Assembly: GCA_022661535.1 (NCBI GenBank)
Contig: JAKULF010000009.1
Span: 930,001 to 994,000, forward strand
Direction: 5' to 3'
Length of the DNA stretch: 64,000 bases
Source: Eutypa lata
Lineage: Eukaryota; Ascomycota; Sordariomycetes; Xylariales; Diatrypaceae
This document shows positions 1 to 16,000 of the stretch, piece after piece (within the stretch, counting starts at the first letter, position 1; each line of letters starts with the position of its first letter). The notes beneath the pieces were generated by a model that saw only the letters and a program-made list of their open reading frames with translations, did not search any database and was not told where the DNA came from. The position numbers and the translations under genes are program-made.

Positions 1-102
1 TAAAATATATAATTAATTAATTTTAATAATAAATAAATTTATTATTTTTAAAAATTTAATATATTAATAAAATTTATATATAAATAAATAAATTTGTAAA
101 AC

Positions 103-249
103 TTATTAAATAAAGTTTATAATTATATAAAAAGTTATATTATTTAAAAAAACGTTTAAAAAATAACTAGCAAAAGAAAAAAATATAACGTTTAATTTTA
201 AAGCTTTAATGCCGATTTATCATTTATAAAAAAAATCATTTTTAATATA
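103..249 (+). repeat. Direct repeat copy 1 (possible LTR)
   Basis: About 147 bp that closely match 10006-10160 in the same orientation. Shared landmarks are TTATTAAATA at the start, TTTATAATTATATAAAAA, a long shared stretch around AATTTTAAAGCTTTAA, and ATTTATAAAAAAAATCATT at the end. Differences between copies are mainly T/C, as RIP would give. The copies lie about 9.9 kb apart, which is plausible for the two LTRs of a retrotransposon, but no coding remnant can be read between them. Confidence 0.6.
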
Positions 250-3200
250 TACTTTTTACGAAAAAAAATAAAAACGTTTCGTTTTTATAATAAAGTTTAA
301 TGTTCGTTATAAAGCAAATACTTTTATTATTAAATTAAATTAAGTTTTATATAATCGTAAATTAAATTTTATTTATTTTATTTTTAAAATTAACCTTAAA
401 CTTTATTCTTTTAATATCTTTATTATTTTTATTAAACTACGTTATTCTTTTATAAATTTTTCTTAATACTTTTTTAAGTAAAGTTTTAATGTTTTATTTA
501 AAAATAAAAAAGTTATAAATTAAGTCTTTAAATATAAAAAACGTTATTTTATAAGTTATCTTTTTCTTTTTTGTTTTTTTAAAAGTATAATCTTTTTAAA
601 TTTAATTTAACGAAAATAAATAAAAGTTTATCTTTAATAAAGTATATTCGTTTTTTAAATTTTATTTAAACTTTTAATAAAGTTAAAAAAATTATTTATT
701 ATTTTAAAATAAATTTATTATTATAATTATAATTAATAAAAAGTATTTTTTTAACGGTTTATTTAAGTTTCTTTAATAAAAACATCGCTTTAAAAAGTTT
801 TATTTAATCTTTTATAAAAAGATTAAAATTAATATAATCGTTTTTTAATTCTTTTACTTTTAAGTTTATTTAATAAAACTTTTTAATTTTTTTTTAATTT
901 TTAATTTTATACTTTTTTTTAATTATAAAATCATTAACGTTTTTCTTTAATAAAAAAACCTTTTTAATAATATCTTTAATCGATTTATAAAAATAACCGT
1001 AAACGGTTTTCGTATTACTTTTAAAATTTTACAAAAAAGCATTTAATTAATTTTTTTATAAATAATTTTCGATATTTTTTTTATAAATATAATTTCTTTT
1101 TAATATATTTTTAAAGATATAATCTTTAATAAAATTTATTATAACGATTTAAATAACTTTTTATAATTAAAAATTTATTAATATTATTAAATTTATAACG
1201 TTAATAAATAAGTTAAAAATCATTTTACGTTAATCGATTTAATATTAAAAAATTTTAATAAAAATATTTTAATTATTTTTAATGTTTTTTAAAAAATTTA
1301 TAATTTTAAAATTAAATTTTATATTTTTTAAATTTTTTTTATTCGTTATTTAATAATTAAAAAAATGGTTTAAATTTTATAAAAAAGTATTTATTTTTAT
1401 TTAATAATATTCGATAAATAAAATAAAATCTTAATATTATTAAAATAAAATATAATTAAAAATAAAAATTAATAATTTAATATTTTTAAATTCTTTTTTA
1501 ATTTTAATTATAACTTTAATAAAAATATATTTTTTTTAATTATTAAATTTTTTTTTTTAAATTAAAAAAATCGATTTATTAAAAATGTTTTTATTATCGT
1601 AATAATTCTTTTAATACGTAAAAATAATACAAGCGTTTATTAAAACTTTTATTTAACTTAAGTTAACGTTATTTAAAGCCTTTATAAGTTTAATAAATTA
1701 GTTTTTAAAATCGTATATTAAGTTTTCGTAAATTTAAAAAGCTTTTAAATTCTTAAATAAAGAAATTTTAATTATTAATAAATCGAAATTATTTTATTAA
1801 TTATTTAAGTTTTTATTTTTAATTGTATTTTTTAATGTAAAAATTATAATTATTTATAAGCGAAAGTTAAAAATTTACGTTTTAAATAAAATATACGTAA
1901 TACTTTTTAAAACGATTATAAAATCGTATTTTATATTCGAAAAGTAATAATTAAAAAGCGTAATTATTTATTATTATTTATTCGTAACTTTATTTATAAT
2001 GCTTTAATTTTACGAATTTAACTTTTTAAGTTTTAAAAAATTATTTTTTATAAAATAATTCTTAAAGGTTAATTAAATAAAGTTTTTTATTAAAAATGTT
2101 AATTGGAAAATTTTTCGAATTTATTTAAAAACGATGTCGTTACTTTTATAATCGAAGTTTTTAATTAAAAATTTAATTATTTTAATAATAATAAAAAGAA
2201 TTTAAAAAGAAATAATTAAAAAAATATAAAAAAAGATTATAAATTAATAAAATAAAAGTTTTAAATGTTAAAGAAAAAAATAAAAAAATAAAGAAAAATT
2301 CTTAAAGCGATATAATTAAAGGTTATATATAACATATATTATATAAGTAAAAGTTATTAAAAAGTAAATATCGATTATTATATTTTAATTAAAAAAATAA
2401 ATATAAAAACGTAAATTTTTAAATTAAAAAATAATTAACGATATAAAAAAAAAAAGAATTAAATAAAAAGAAAATTTTAATATTAAAATGTTTAAATTAT
2501 ATATATTAAATAAAAAAAAGAAAAGATTTAAAAATGAAAATTTTATAAAAAAAAATAAAGTTATAAAATAAATAAAACGTATAAAAAGATACTTTAATAT
2601 ATAAAAAATAACTTTTGTTTTATTATTTATTATTAATATTTAAAATGTAAACTTAAATATTAATATATAAAATTATTTTAATGAATTTAAAATTATTTAA
2701 AGTATTTTTTATTTTATTTTAAAAAAGAATTTAAATTTTTTAATAACTTTTTATAAAAAGTTTAATTTAAATAAGCTTATTTTTTTTATTATAATCGTTA
2801 ATTAATTTCGTTACGTTTTATATTAAAATTATTTTTAAATATTATTCGTTATATTATAAATTATAATCTTTTTATTTAATTAAATATTTAATCGTAAGTT
2901 GATTTTTTTTAATTATTAATTCGTTTTTCGAAAAGTTTTTTAATTTCGTAAAATTATTATTCGTTATCGTTACTTTTAATGAATATTTTATTTAATTAAA
3001 AACGTTTTTTATTATAAAAAACGTTTTTTTTAAATACTTTATATAAATATATAATTAAAACTATTCGATAAACTTTTTAATATTAAAAAAAATTAAATTT
3101 ATAAAGAAAATCTTTTATTTTTTATATAACGATTAATAAACTTATTTTTTATTAAAATTATTTTTATAATAATTTTTTAAATAAGTTATATTTTTTATAT

Positions 3201-6200
3201 AAACGAAAATAAACTTTATCTTTAATATTAAATTTTAATAATATATATTTTACATCGTATTATATTTTTAAATTTATAATAACGAAATTTATTATTAATT
3301 TTACTTTTTTTTAATATAATTTATAAAAAGTTTTATAAATTAAAAAATTATAAAAAACTTTTAAAATTAAAAAAACGAAAAATAATTTAAAACTTAAAAT
3401 TATTTTATTTAATATTCTTTTCGTAATTAATAATTTTATATTATTTATATTATATTAAAGAAAAGAAATTATATAAATTTAAAATTCATTTAACGTTATT
3501 ATATAATATTAAATAACGATTTTAACTTTTTAATTAATTTTTTTATTTTAATTATTTTTTTAAAAATAATAAATTATAATTATATTTAATTTAATTTTTT
3601 ATAAAAAAAATAATATTTTTTAAATTTTAAATATAAATTTTAAATCTTTATTTAAAATTATACGTTTTAATATTTTTTAATTAAATAATATTAAAACACG
3701 TTAAGTAATTATTATTTATTTTTTAATTATATATATAATATATTTTAAAATTAAAATAATTTTTTTAATAAATTTATATATAATAATTAATAAAGTATTA
3801 AAAATATTATAATTAAATATAAATTAAAAAATGTTTTTATTAAAAATTTATAATAAATTAATTATAAAATTTAAAATTATTATATAATAAAAAAACGATT
3901 TTACTTATATAAAATATAAAAAGTTAAGTTTTTTTTACTTATTAATTTAATTTTATTAATAATTAAAGTAATACTTTACGTAATCTTTAACTTTTCTCGT
4001 TAAATTAAATATTACAATATTATTTAAATCGTATAATATTTTTTTAAAATTAAAATAATATTTAATATTATAAATTACATTAAAAATTTTCTTATAATAT
4101 AAATTTAAAATAATAAAACGATTTCTTAATTAAGAAATATTATATAAAAATTCTTTTTTAACGTAAAAATAAAATCTTTTAATTTAAAAAGCTTTATACT
4201 TATTATATTTTTTAAGTTAAGTTTAAAGATTTTTTATTTTTTTATTTTTAACTTTTTCGATTCGTTAAAGAATTTTTTATTAATAATTATTATATTTAAA
4301 AAGTAATTTATTTATAATACGTATTATTTAACGATCGGTTTTATATTTATTAATAATTTTTTACTTATATTTAAAAAAAAAAAAAATTTCGATATAACGT
4401 AATCGAAACTTTTAATTATATCGTTAAATTCATTTTTAATATTATTTTCTTTATTTATTATGTTTTTCTTTATATTTAACGTAAAAAATCTTAACAATAT
4501 ATTTAAAATTAAATTAACATTATTAAAAATATACTTAACGTTAAGTTTATATTATTTAAAATATATTAAAACCGTTATTAATTAAAAATTACTTTTAATT
4601 ATATTAACGAAATATAAATTCTTTTAATTAATAATTTCTTTTATAACTTTATAATTAATAAAAATTATTATATTTTAAATATAAAAATAAAATTAAAAGT
4701 AAAATTATTTATAAACTTAAATTAAATATATTACTTCAAGTTTTATAACCTTATACTTTCTTTTCGTAAAAGTAAAAACTTTATTAAAATATATAATAAT
4801 TTTAATATTATTTAAAAAAATTAATTTTTTTTTTTTAAAAAATAAAAAAGTAAAAAACTATAATAATAAAACCTCGTCGTCGAAAAGCATCGATTTTAAA
4901 AAAGGTTTATTAACGTAAATTTTAATAAATAAAATAATCTTTATCGAAAAGTGCGTTTTATAATAATCAAAAATTCTTTAATTTTTTAAAAATAAAATTT
5001 AATTTTTAAATAAATATTTATTTCTTTTTTAATATAATATTTACTTTAAAAAATTATTATTAATTTCTTTTATTATTAACATTTTTATTTTCCTTTTTTA
5101 TAAAGGTTTTATCTTTTATTAAAACTAAAAAATATATTTTTAAAATTAAATTATTATTTCGAAATACGTTTTAAAATCGATTAAAATATAAAGAAATTTA
5201 AATTTTTATATAACTTATATTTTATTTTATATAATAATAATATCGAAACCGTTAACTTTAAAGTTTAATAATTTTATTAATATATATTTATAAAATAATT
5301 TCTTTATTAATAAAAAAAAACTTATATTTACGAAATATTTAAAAATTATATTAACGTTAAAAAGATATTCTTTTTTAATATCGTTAAAAATTACAACGTT
5401 ATTAATATATATATAACAAAAATCCTTATATAAAAATAAAGTTTAATTTATAAATCGTTAAATAAACGTTAAGTTATTTTTAAAACTTATAAAATAAACG
5501 TTAAATACTTTTAAACTTTTTAAAAATATAATAATTATTTTATTTTTATATAAACTTTATAAAAAAAGTTAATAAAAAAATATTATTACGTTAAATATTA
5601 TTATAAATTTCTTCTTATATATATAAAAAATAATATCGTTTTATAATAATATAAAATAAACATTTAATATAATTAAATTATTAAAAGCTCGTAAATCGAT
5701 AACGATATAATTTTTACGTTTTTTTATTATTATTTATTAAATAATAAAAATTAAACATTTAAAAAAAAAAATTTTTTTATTTAATTTAATTGTTTTAATA
5801 CATATATATTATTAAAAGTTTTATTAAAAAAAGCTTAATTTTTTATATTAAATCGATAATATTTAATATAAATTCTTTAACGTTATTAATTTTTAACGAA
5901 ATTAACTTTTATCTTTTATTTTTTTAATATAAATATAATTTCTTTATTTCGTTATACGTCGTGTTTTTTAAAGATTTCTTTTAATTTAATCGCGAAATTT
6001 AAATTCGTAATTATAATATTAACTTTGTTTTTAATATATATTTTAAACTTATTTAAAAGCTTTATAAAGTTAATTAAAATATTATTTTTATATTATTTTT
6101 TATTAAAAAAAAAAGATTTTTAACTTTTAATATTTAAATATATAATTAATTAAATATCTTTTATTATAATAATTTTTATAATTAAAGTATATATTAATTT

Positions 6201-9200
6201 TTCGATAACATTTATATTATAAATTATAAAAGCTTAAAGCATTTTTTCTTTATATTTTTAAAAAGCTTATATTACGATAACTTTCGTTTAATTTATAATA
6301 AAAAAACCGTTTTCGTTTATATTTTAAATTATTTTAAATTTAATATTTTTAAAAATTATAATAAATAAATCGATAAAATTTATATAAAATATTAACTTTA
6401 AAGTATTAACTTTTACGATAACATTTAATACATTATTTCGTAAAATTAAAAAAAAAATATTCGTTTTTAATTAAACTTATTAAATTTTTAAAAGTTAATA
6501 TATTTTATCGATATAATAATTATAAAATAAAAAAAAATAATAATATTACATTTAATAATTACTTTTCTTTTAATTAAACTTTTTTTATAAACGATTTTTA
6601 TAAATATTATAATTTATTTATAAAATAAAAGTTTAATTTATTTTTTAAAAAAGTTAATTATTATTTTATTTTTATTTAATTAATTATTTTCGAAAAAAAA
6701 GTTAAGTTTTAAATAGTTTTTTATTTAAGTTATAACGAAAACGATAAATTGAATTTTTTTATCGTTTCGTTTCGTAAAAATAATAATGTTAAATATATAT
6801 TTTTTTTAAAAGTAATTAAGTTATTAAAACTTTTAAATGTAATGATATTATTAAATATTTTTTATTAATTAAAGAAATTTTATTTTATTTAATTTTTATT
6901 TACGATAATATATAATGTTTTTATATTTATATATACGATAATAATTATATTATCGTATATAATGAAAAAAGTTATATATATATACTTTTTAAGTAAATTT
7001 AAATTTAATATAAGTTTAAAATAAATAAAGATTTATTTTATATTATTTATAAAAAAAGCGTTATTATTTATTTAATTATTTTTCTTTTTAATAAAATTTA
7101 AAAGTAATATATTTTTTTAAATGTTTTTTATTAAAGAAAAAAGCAAAATATAAATAACTTTTATTAAAAATAAAGGTTATTATTTAATGTTTTTTAAAGC
7201 GTTTTCGACGAATATTAAAAAAGAAGTAAATTTAATTTTTTTTATATTAAAAGGTTTTTATAAATTTATTTTAATAATTAAAGAAATAAAGAAAAACGTG
7301 TTTTAATATAAGTTTTAATATATATGGTTTATAAAAGTATTTCTTAAAGAAAATATTAATTTATATTTTTAATATATTTTTTTTTAAAGAAAATTAAACG
7401 GGAAATATTAATATTAATAAATATAATAAAATAAGTAAACTTATTTTAATTTTTTATAAACTTTTTATAATAATAAACATTTTTTTTATTTTATATAACT
7501 TTTTTTAAAAAAAAATAATTATTAACGGTAAGTTATTTTTTAATATTAATTTTATTTTATTTATTAATAAATATATATTATTCGTTTTAAAAATAAACGA
7601 ATTAATTTTTACAATTAATACGAATTTATTAATTAAAACGTTAAAAACTTTAATTAAAATAACGTTTATTAAAACGTTCGTAATATAAGTTATTATATTT
7701 ACTTCGAAAATTTCCGCGATAATTAATTTAAAAGTTTTCGTAAAAGTTTTTTTTATCGTTAAATTAATTATAATATTAACCTTTATATATAAAAAAATAT
7801 TAACGAAATTATTAATTAACGTTTAAATTTTAATTTTTTCGAAAAAATTAATATTCGAAACGGTTTTTTTAATCTTAACGATTAATTTAAAACGAATTAT
7901 TTTCGTTATAATTTTAATCGTAAAATTCGTATTTTTTAATTAATTTTTATATATATATAATCGAAATAAATAATATTAAACGATTAATGATATTAATACG
8001 TTTATTTAATAAACGTTAATTAATAAAAGTATATTTAAACTTTTTAAAATTAAATTAAAGAAAAATAATTTTTAATTTAATTAAAATTATATTTCGATAA
8101 ACTTAAGTTTTTTTTTTAAAATAAATAAAGTAATTATTAAAACGTATATTTTTATTAAATTAAAATACGAAAACTTAAAATTAAATATAAAAAAATTATA
8201 TAAATAAAACATTTATTACGATATAAAAAAAGATTAATTATTTAATAATAATAAATATATTTAACGGTTTAATTTTTAATAAATACGTTTATATAAAGAT
8301 AATTTAATTTAAACTTATCGTTTTTTAAAAATTTAAAAGCTTTAAATTTTATAACTTTAAATCGTTTAATAATTTTTTCGAAAAGTTTTTTGAAATTATT
8401 TAATATAAATATTTTAATATTTATATTTAACTTTATTATTTATTAACTTTAAACGTTATTATAAAAAAGTTATAAAAAATCTTTAACGAAAACTTTAAAT
8501 TAAATAAAATCTAATATATATTCGCGTATAAAATTTACGAAAAAAAAACATTTCTTTAATAAATATTTAATTCGATTTAAATATAATCGTTATCGTTAAA
8601 AAATAAATTTAAGTTAAAATTTAAATAATTAATTTATTAAATTTTTTATTTATAAATAATAAACTTTTAATTTTAATTTTTATTAAAAAACTTAAAAGTT
8701 ATTATAATAAAAATAATAAATTCTTTAATAACGTTATTATTAAAGATATTTATAATAAAATCTTTTATTAAATTTAAATTATTTTTAATTATTTTAAAAA
8801 ATAATTAACGTTATAATAAAAAAAAATTATTCGTTTAAAAAATTAAATCTTATTTTAATAAAAAGTTATATAAAAAGAAAATTATATACATTAATTACGA
8901 AAAAGCTTTAAGTAAATTATAAATTAAAGTTTTTCTTTTTAATTAAAATAAACTTAATCGTTATAATATAATCGATTTAAAAATATTAAAAAAAAGTACG
9001 TTTTTAAATTATAAATCTTTAACGAATCGTAAAATAAAAAGTAAAGAAAAGTTTTTTAATAAATTTAATTCTTACGAATTTATTAAAAGAAAAAATAAAA
9101 AAAAAAGCTTTACGTTTTAAAAAAATTAATAATTCGATTTTTTAAAAATAAAGTCGTTTAATAACGTTTATTATTACGTTTTTTTACGATTAATATTAAA

Positions 9201-10005
9201 TAAACTTAAATAAAGTTTTTTATAAAAAAGAAAGTTTTTTATATAAATTAATTATTTTTTTATATAAAATAATTAATATTTTAAATAAACTATTAAATTA
9301 AAAATAAAATCACTTCGTAAATTCTCTTTATTAAAAAAAAATTAATTAGTTTAAAATTTAATTTTTACGAATTTACGTATCGTAAAATAAACTTATTTAA
9401 ATTTTTAATAATTAATTATTTAATTTTAAAAATAAGTTATAAAACGAACATTTTATACTTATCGTATTTAATAATTAAATAATTATAAAATTAAACGATT
9501 ATATAATAAAGCGAATTTGTAAATCTTAAAAATAACTTTAAAAAATAAAGTATTTATTTAAATAAAATTTAAATAATTTATAATAAAATTCGATATTATT
9601 ATATAAGTTTATTAAAAAGCGAAATTTATTATAAAAAATATATAAATAAAAAAACTTTTTAATAATAAAGTATTTTAATACTTTTAAATAAAATAACGAA
9701 TTATAATAATAAAAAAGAAAAAATTATATAAAATAAATCGTTTTAATAAATAAAATAAAAATATATATATTATATATAAAAAATTATAATAATAACGAAA
9801 AAAAATATAAAATTATAAATTTTATAAATAAATTTATAAAAAGTTTTTTAAATGAATAAGTAAATAAGTTATAATTAAAAAAAAAGTTTTAAATTAAATA
9901 TTAAATAAAGTTTAAACTTTTTTTTTTTTCGAAAAAAAAAATTATTTAATAATAAAAATAATATAATAAATGATTATAATTTAATATTATAAGTAATTAA
10001 AGAAA

Positions 10006-10160
10006 TGTTATTAAATATTAAACGAAGTTTATAATTATATAAAAAATTATATTATTTAAAAAAACGTTCGAAAAATAATTAACGAAAAAAAAAAAATAAC
10101 GCTTAATTTTAAAGCTTTAACGTCGATTTATTATTTATAAAAAAAATCATTTTTAATATT
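10006..10160 (+). repeat. Direct repeat copy 2 (possible LTR)
   Basis: Second copy of the 103-249 repeat. It begins TGTTATTAAA, a TGTTA start typical of LTRs, and has a 5-bp difference near the start plus scattered C/T differences from copy 1. Homology stops at about 10160, where the two flanks diverge. Confidence 0.6.
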
Positions 10161-12599
10161 AATTAATAATTAAAATAAAGTTTTATATAACGATTTATTT
10201 ATTAATTTATCGAAATACTTTTAACTTTAATTTATACGTATATATTATATTATTATTAATATTAAATTTTTAAATTAATTAAATTATATTAAACTTAATT
10301 TAATATTTTTATATATCGTTTATACGTTAAATTAATAATGTTTTAACGTAATAATATTAAATGCTTTTTAAATTTTTTTATAATTATTTAAATAAACGTA
10401 GTTAATTTTATAATTATAATAAATTAAATTTATTAAATATTAACGTTAAAATCGTTTTATTTATATTTTTAATAATTTAATTTTAAAAAATAATATATTA
10501 ATTAATTATTATTAATTATTTAATAATACATTTAATAAAGTTTTTATAATCGTTTTTATATTTAATTTTAACGTTTTTTTAATAATAATTATTAAAATTT
10601 ATAATTTAAATTTACGTTAATTTATAATTTTAAAATTTTTATATGTTAAAGTTTTTTATTATATTATTTTTATTAACGAACGTTTCTTTTATATTTAAAA
10701 ATATAATATTTAAATAATATATTATAACGATTTAATATTAATATATAACATAACTATTAATAATAATAATTTATTTATTTATAATGATTTTTTTTTTATT
10801 TATTAATAATAATAATAATAACTTTTTATTAATAATTTATATCGTATTTATTTATTAACGACAATAATAATAATTTATTAATTATTCTTTTTATAAATTT
10901 AATAATTTTAATAAAGTTTATTTTATTTTATTATTATTAATTATTTTATTAACGAATTTTAAATATTATATTCGTTTTATATTAATTAATTTTATTAATT
11001 TCTTTTTATTATTATAATTAATTTTTAAATCTTTTTTTAATATTTACTTTTATTTATTTATTATAAGTTTTTAATTTCGATTTATCGTTATTTATATTTT
11101 TAATTATATTAATTAAAATAATATAATACTTTTATATTTATATATAAATTTCTTTTAAAGTAATAATAACTTTAACGATTTTTATTATTCGTAATATAAC
11201 GTTTAATAATTAAACGAACTTTTTCTTTATATTTAAGTTTTTTTAAAAAGAAAATATATTTAAAATTATTTTTAATTATTAATAATATAATATTTACTCG
11301 TTTATTATAACGCGTTTTTTACTTTTAAACATTCTTAAATAACTTTAAGTTTTTAAATAAAATATTTTAATATTAATAATAAAGTAATTTAATATTAAAA
11401 GAAATAATAATATAAATAAATAAATTCTTTAATAATTATATTAACTTATAATCGAATAACTTTTATTATTATTATTTCTTTATATCGTAATACGTAACGT
11501 AACGTAACGCTTTTAAATTATTATTAAGTTTTTTAATAAGTTTTTAAAATTATTTATATATAAAAAATTAAAATATAATTATAATATATTATTATTTAAT
11601 TTATAATAATTTTAATTATATTCGTTATTATATTTAATTATATAAGTATTAAAGTTATTAATAATTACGTAATAATTCTTTTAAAGATAAAATTTAAACT
11701 TTTATATTTCTTTAAAGCATTTTTTAAATATTTTAAATATTTACTTTTATCGTTTAAAATATTATATATATTTTATTTTTTATTAAAATGTTTTTAATAC
11801 AAAAGAATATTAAAGATTATTTAATAATATTATATTTTAAAAGCATTTATATTTATAAATTAAATATTATTATTTAAAGTTATATTTTTATATAATAATT
11901 TAAAAAATAATTATTAAAATTATATTTAAAATTAAAATAAATATAACATTAATTAAATAATTAAATAATTAAATAAAACTTAATAAATTTAATTTTTATA
12001 AATATAATATAATTTCTTAAAAGATTTATATTAAAAAATTAAAGAAATACGTTTTTTAAAAACGTAATCTTTAATAATTATTTCGTTTTTATTATTAATA
12101 ATTTAATAATATATTATTATAATAATAATATTAAACTTATAATAAACTTTTATAAAAAATTAAATTTTATATAATGATAAATATAATTAAATAAATATAA
12201 TTTAAAACATATAATAAATTTAAATTTAATATTATTAAAGTTAATTAAATTATTATTTAATTTTTCTTTTAAAATTCTTTTTTTTATAAATAATTAAAAA
12301 CAAGTTTATTAAATTTATATTAAATATAATAATAACGATATTTTAAAAAACTTAAATTTAATAATTTTAATAATAAAAACGTTATTAAATAAAATTTAAT
12401 AATAAAAATATTATAATTTTTATATATAATTTTTATATAATTATAATATTATAAAAAATAATAAAAAATAATATATAAAAGCTTTAATTAATATTTAAAG
12501 TTATTAAATTAATAATTTAAATAATAAGGTTTTATCGGTTATTATAATATATAATAATATAAGTTTTTATAAATTTCGAAAAGACTTTTTTTAAATTAA

Positions 12600-12930
12600 T
12601 AAAGTTTTATTTTATAAATTATAAATTATTAAATTAAATTTTAAAAAGATAATTTAAAGATTTTAAATATAAATTATTAATAATTATAAAATTATTCGAA
12701 TTAATATAATATTTATTTTACTTTATAAATTTTATAATAAATTTTATAATATAATAATTTAAATATTTAAAAGAATTTAAAAATTTAAATTTTAAACTTT
12801 TAATTTTATAAATTTAATTATTATATTATAAAGTTTTTATATTTATTATTATATATTAATCTTTTATTTTATATTATATATATATTTAATTTTACGTTTA
12901 TATATAACTTTAATTAATTAAAGTTTTATT
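12600..12930 (+). repeat. Long inverted repeat, left arm
   Basis: Reads like the reverse complement of about 17040-17470. Matching landmarks in order are ATAAA(G/A)(T/C)TTTA(T/C)TTTATAA, ATAATATTTA(T/C)TTT, AATAATTTAAATATTTAAAA and AATTTAATTATTATATTATA, followed by matching ATCTTTTATTT and AATTTTA(C/T) stretches. The arms bracket the LTR-type element at 13037-16687. Alignment was by eye in very low-complexity DNA, so exact ends are uncertain. Confidence 0.5.
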
Positions 12931-13036
12931 ATTTAATTATATTATATTAAAAAAATTTAAATAATTAAACTTTTAAACTTAAAATTATTAAAATTATAAA
13001 TTTATATATTATAAAATAAAATAAATTTTTTTTAAT

Positions 13037-16000
13037 TGTTACGTTTTAAAAAAAATACGATTTTTCGTTTATAAATAAATTACGAAAATTTATTTTTTTC
13101 TTTAAGCGAAAAGTCTTTATTACGTAATAAAAGCTAATATAATTAATTTAATTTTTAAAAACTTTTTTATTTATTAAAATTAAAATTTAAAAGTAATTAT
13201 ATATATAAAACGATTAAGTTATTAAAATTAATTAAAAGTTATTTTATAATTAAATTTTATATTATAATTATAATTTATTTTAAAGTTATAACGTTTTTTT
13301 ATATATATAAATTTTATAAATTTATAAGTTATAAACTTTATTATTATTTAATTTTATATTTTATTAAACGAAATTTAAATTTAAAGCTTTTAAAATTATA
13401 CTTATAATTATTATATTTATAAATTTAATTATTATATTATAAATTTATTATATTAATTATATTAAAAATTCATATTTTATTTATTTATATATAATTAATT
13501 TAAAAGTTTATAATTAAAGTTAAAAGTTAAATAATTAATATATTATTATTTAAAGTATTTAAATTTATAAATTATAAATTTAAAAGTTTAAGAAATTTAT
13601 TATTTATTATTTAATAAAGTTATAAGTTTATAAATAATTTATAAATTTAAAAAATAATTAATAAATTTATAAGTTTATAAAATCATAAAATTAAATTTAA
13701 AAAGGTTAAATATATAAATTAAAAAGAAATATATTTAATAAATTATAATTTTAAATTATATATATATTTTTTAAAATAAATATATTTAATGAGAAATTAT
13801 TATAATAATAAATATATATTTTTAAAGTCTTTCTTACGTAATTAAATCCTTAATTAATTATATAATTAATTACGAAATTATTAACGTAATTTCGTAATTT
13901 AAATTTAATATAAAATAATTTTCGATTAAAATAAATTAAAAATTAAAGTTTAAAAATTAAAGTAATATTATTAATAATTTTTAAATGTAAATTTAATTAA
14001 ATATACGTTATTTAAAAATAATTTATAAATAATATATATTATTATAAATTTTATTATTATTTAAATTTATATTATTTTTAAATTAATAAAAAGTTAATAA
14101 AAATAATAAAAAAGAATTAAATTTATAAAACGTTTTTATATTAATTATATAAACTAATAAATATTAAATATTATTAAATTCGTAATATAATAATATTTAT
14201 TTAATTTAATATAATGTTTAATTAATTTATATTAATATTATTATTAATTAATATATTAAATATTATATTAAAATTAAAATTATTATATTTATTTTAATTT
14301 TAATTTTAAATATAAAATTAAAATTATTTTTTATATTTAAAATTATAAATAAATTAATAAATAAAAAAAATTATTTAATTTAAAAATGTTATTATATATT
14401 ATATAAACTTTTATTAAAAAATAATTAAATAAAATAAAATATTAATTATTAACTTTTTAATAAATATATATATATAAAAAATATAATAAAATATATTAAT
14501 AAAATTAAATAAATTTAAAAATATATAATAAATATTTAAATCGTTTTTAAATTATAAATAATGTTTTTTTATTTTAAACTTTTTAAAACTTAAAATCTTT
14601 TAATTTATAATTTAATTAAATAAAAAAATAAAATTTTTTAATTATATTTATATTTTTATATTATTATTTTTAATATAAATTTATACGTAATTATTAATAT
14701 TATTTTAAATTTTATAATATAAAGCTTTTAATAAATTATATTTATTAAAATTATAATAAATCTTTTAATATTAAAAATATTTTTTTAATTTTTAATATAT
14801 TTAAAAATATATAATAATTATTATTACGAGTTAAATTAAATTATTTTTATATTTATAAAATATAAATTTAAAATTTATATAAAAAACAAATATTATTTTA
14901 AAAAATTAATATAAAATAACGTAAATAATATTTAATATATAATTTAAAAGAAAACGTTATAAATTTTTTAAATTATAAAAATATTAATTTTAATATTAAT
15001 TAATATTTTTATATTATACGTTATATTTATAAAAACCTTATTATTAAAACTTATTAAAATTCATTTTAAAAATAACTTATATATAATTATAATAAAAAAA
15101 TTTATTTAAAAAAATTAATATTTTACATTTAAAATAACGTATTTTATATAATATAATATTAAATTATTATTTATAATTATAATTTATTTTTAATTTTTTT
15201 TTTATTTTATATATTTAAATAAATAAAAATAATAAAACGAATAACTTTATTTTATAATGTTATTATTTATTAAATTTAAAAAATCTTTTATTTTAAATTA
15301 TTTAAAAATTAATTATAAAATTCGAAAAAAAAATAAAATTAATATAATTTTAATAATTAATAAAAAGTTTAATATTAAAATTAATTAAAATTTAATTAAT
15401 AAAGAATTTAAATAAATTAAAATTTAATTAATACTTAATTAATTTAAAGTTAATTAACGTTAATCTTTTAATTAATTTTTAAAAAAATTAAATACTTTAA
15501 TTAAATATATTTTTTTAAATTTTAAAATCTTTTTTAACTATTACGTTCGAAAAAAACGATACGGCTTTTCGCTTATAAATAAATTATAAAAATCGTTTTT
15601 TTTTCTTTAAGCGAAAAAATTTTTCTACGAAATAATAATTAATATAATTAACTTAACTTTTAAAAACTCTTTTACTTATTAAAATTTAAATTTAAAGGTT
15701 ATTATATATATAAAGCGATTAAATTATTAAAATTAATTAAAGGTTATTTTATAATTAAATCTTATATTATTATTATAATTTATTTTTAAATTATAACGCT
15801 TTTTTATATATATAAGTTTTATAAGTTTATAAGTTATAAATTTATAAATTTATAAGTTATAAGTTTATAAGTTTATAAATTATAAGTTTTATTATTATTT
15901 AAATCATTTAATTAAAAGTTAAATAATTTATAAAATAAGTTTTTAATTTTATATTTTATTAAGCGAGATTTAAATTTAAAAGCTTCGAATTATAATTATT

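Noticed and set aside
8880..9120. Possible Copia integrase remnant in the RIP block (a frame reading L-N-R-Y-N-x-I-D-L-K-x-L-K-K)
   Set aside because: The resemblance to the HRRYGHIGLKxLKK type needs several assumed RIP reversals, and its position would not leave room for reverse transcriptase before the right repeat. Too weak to call.
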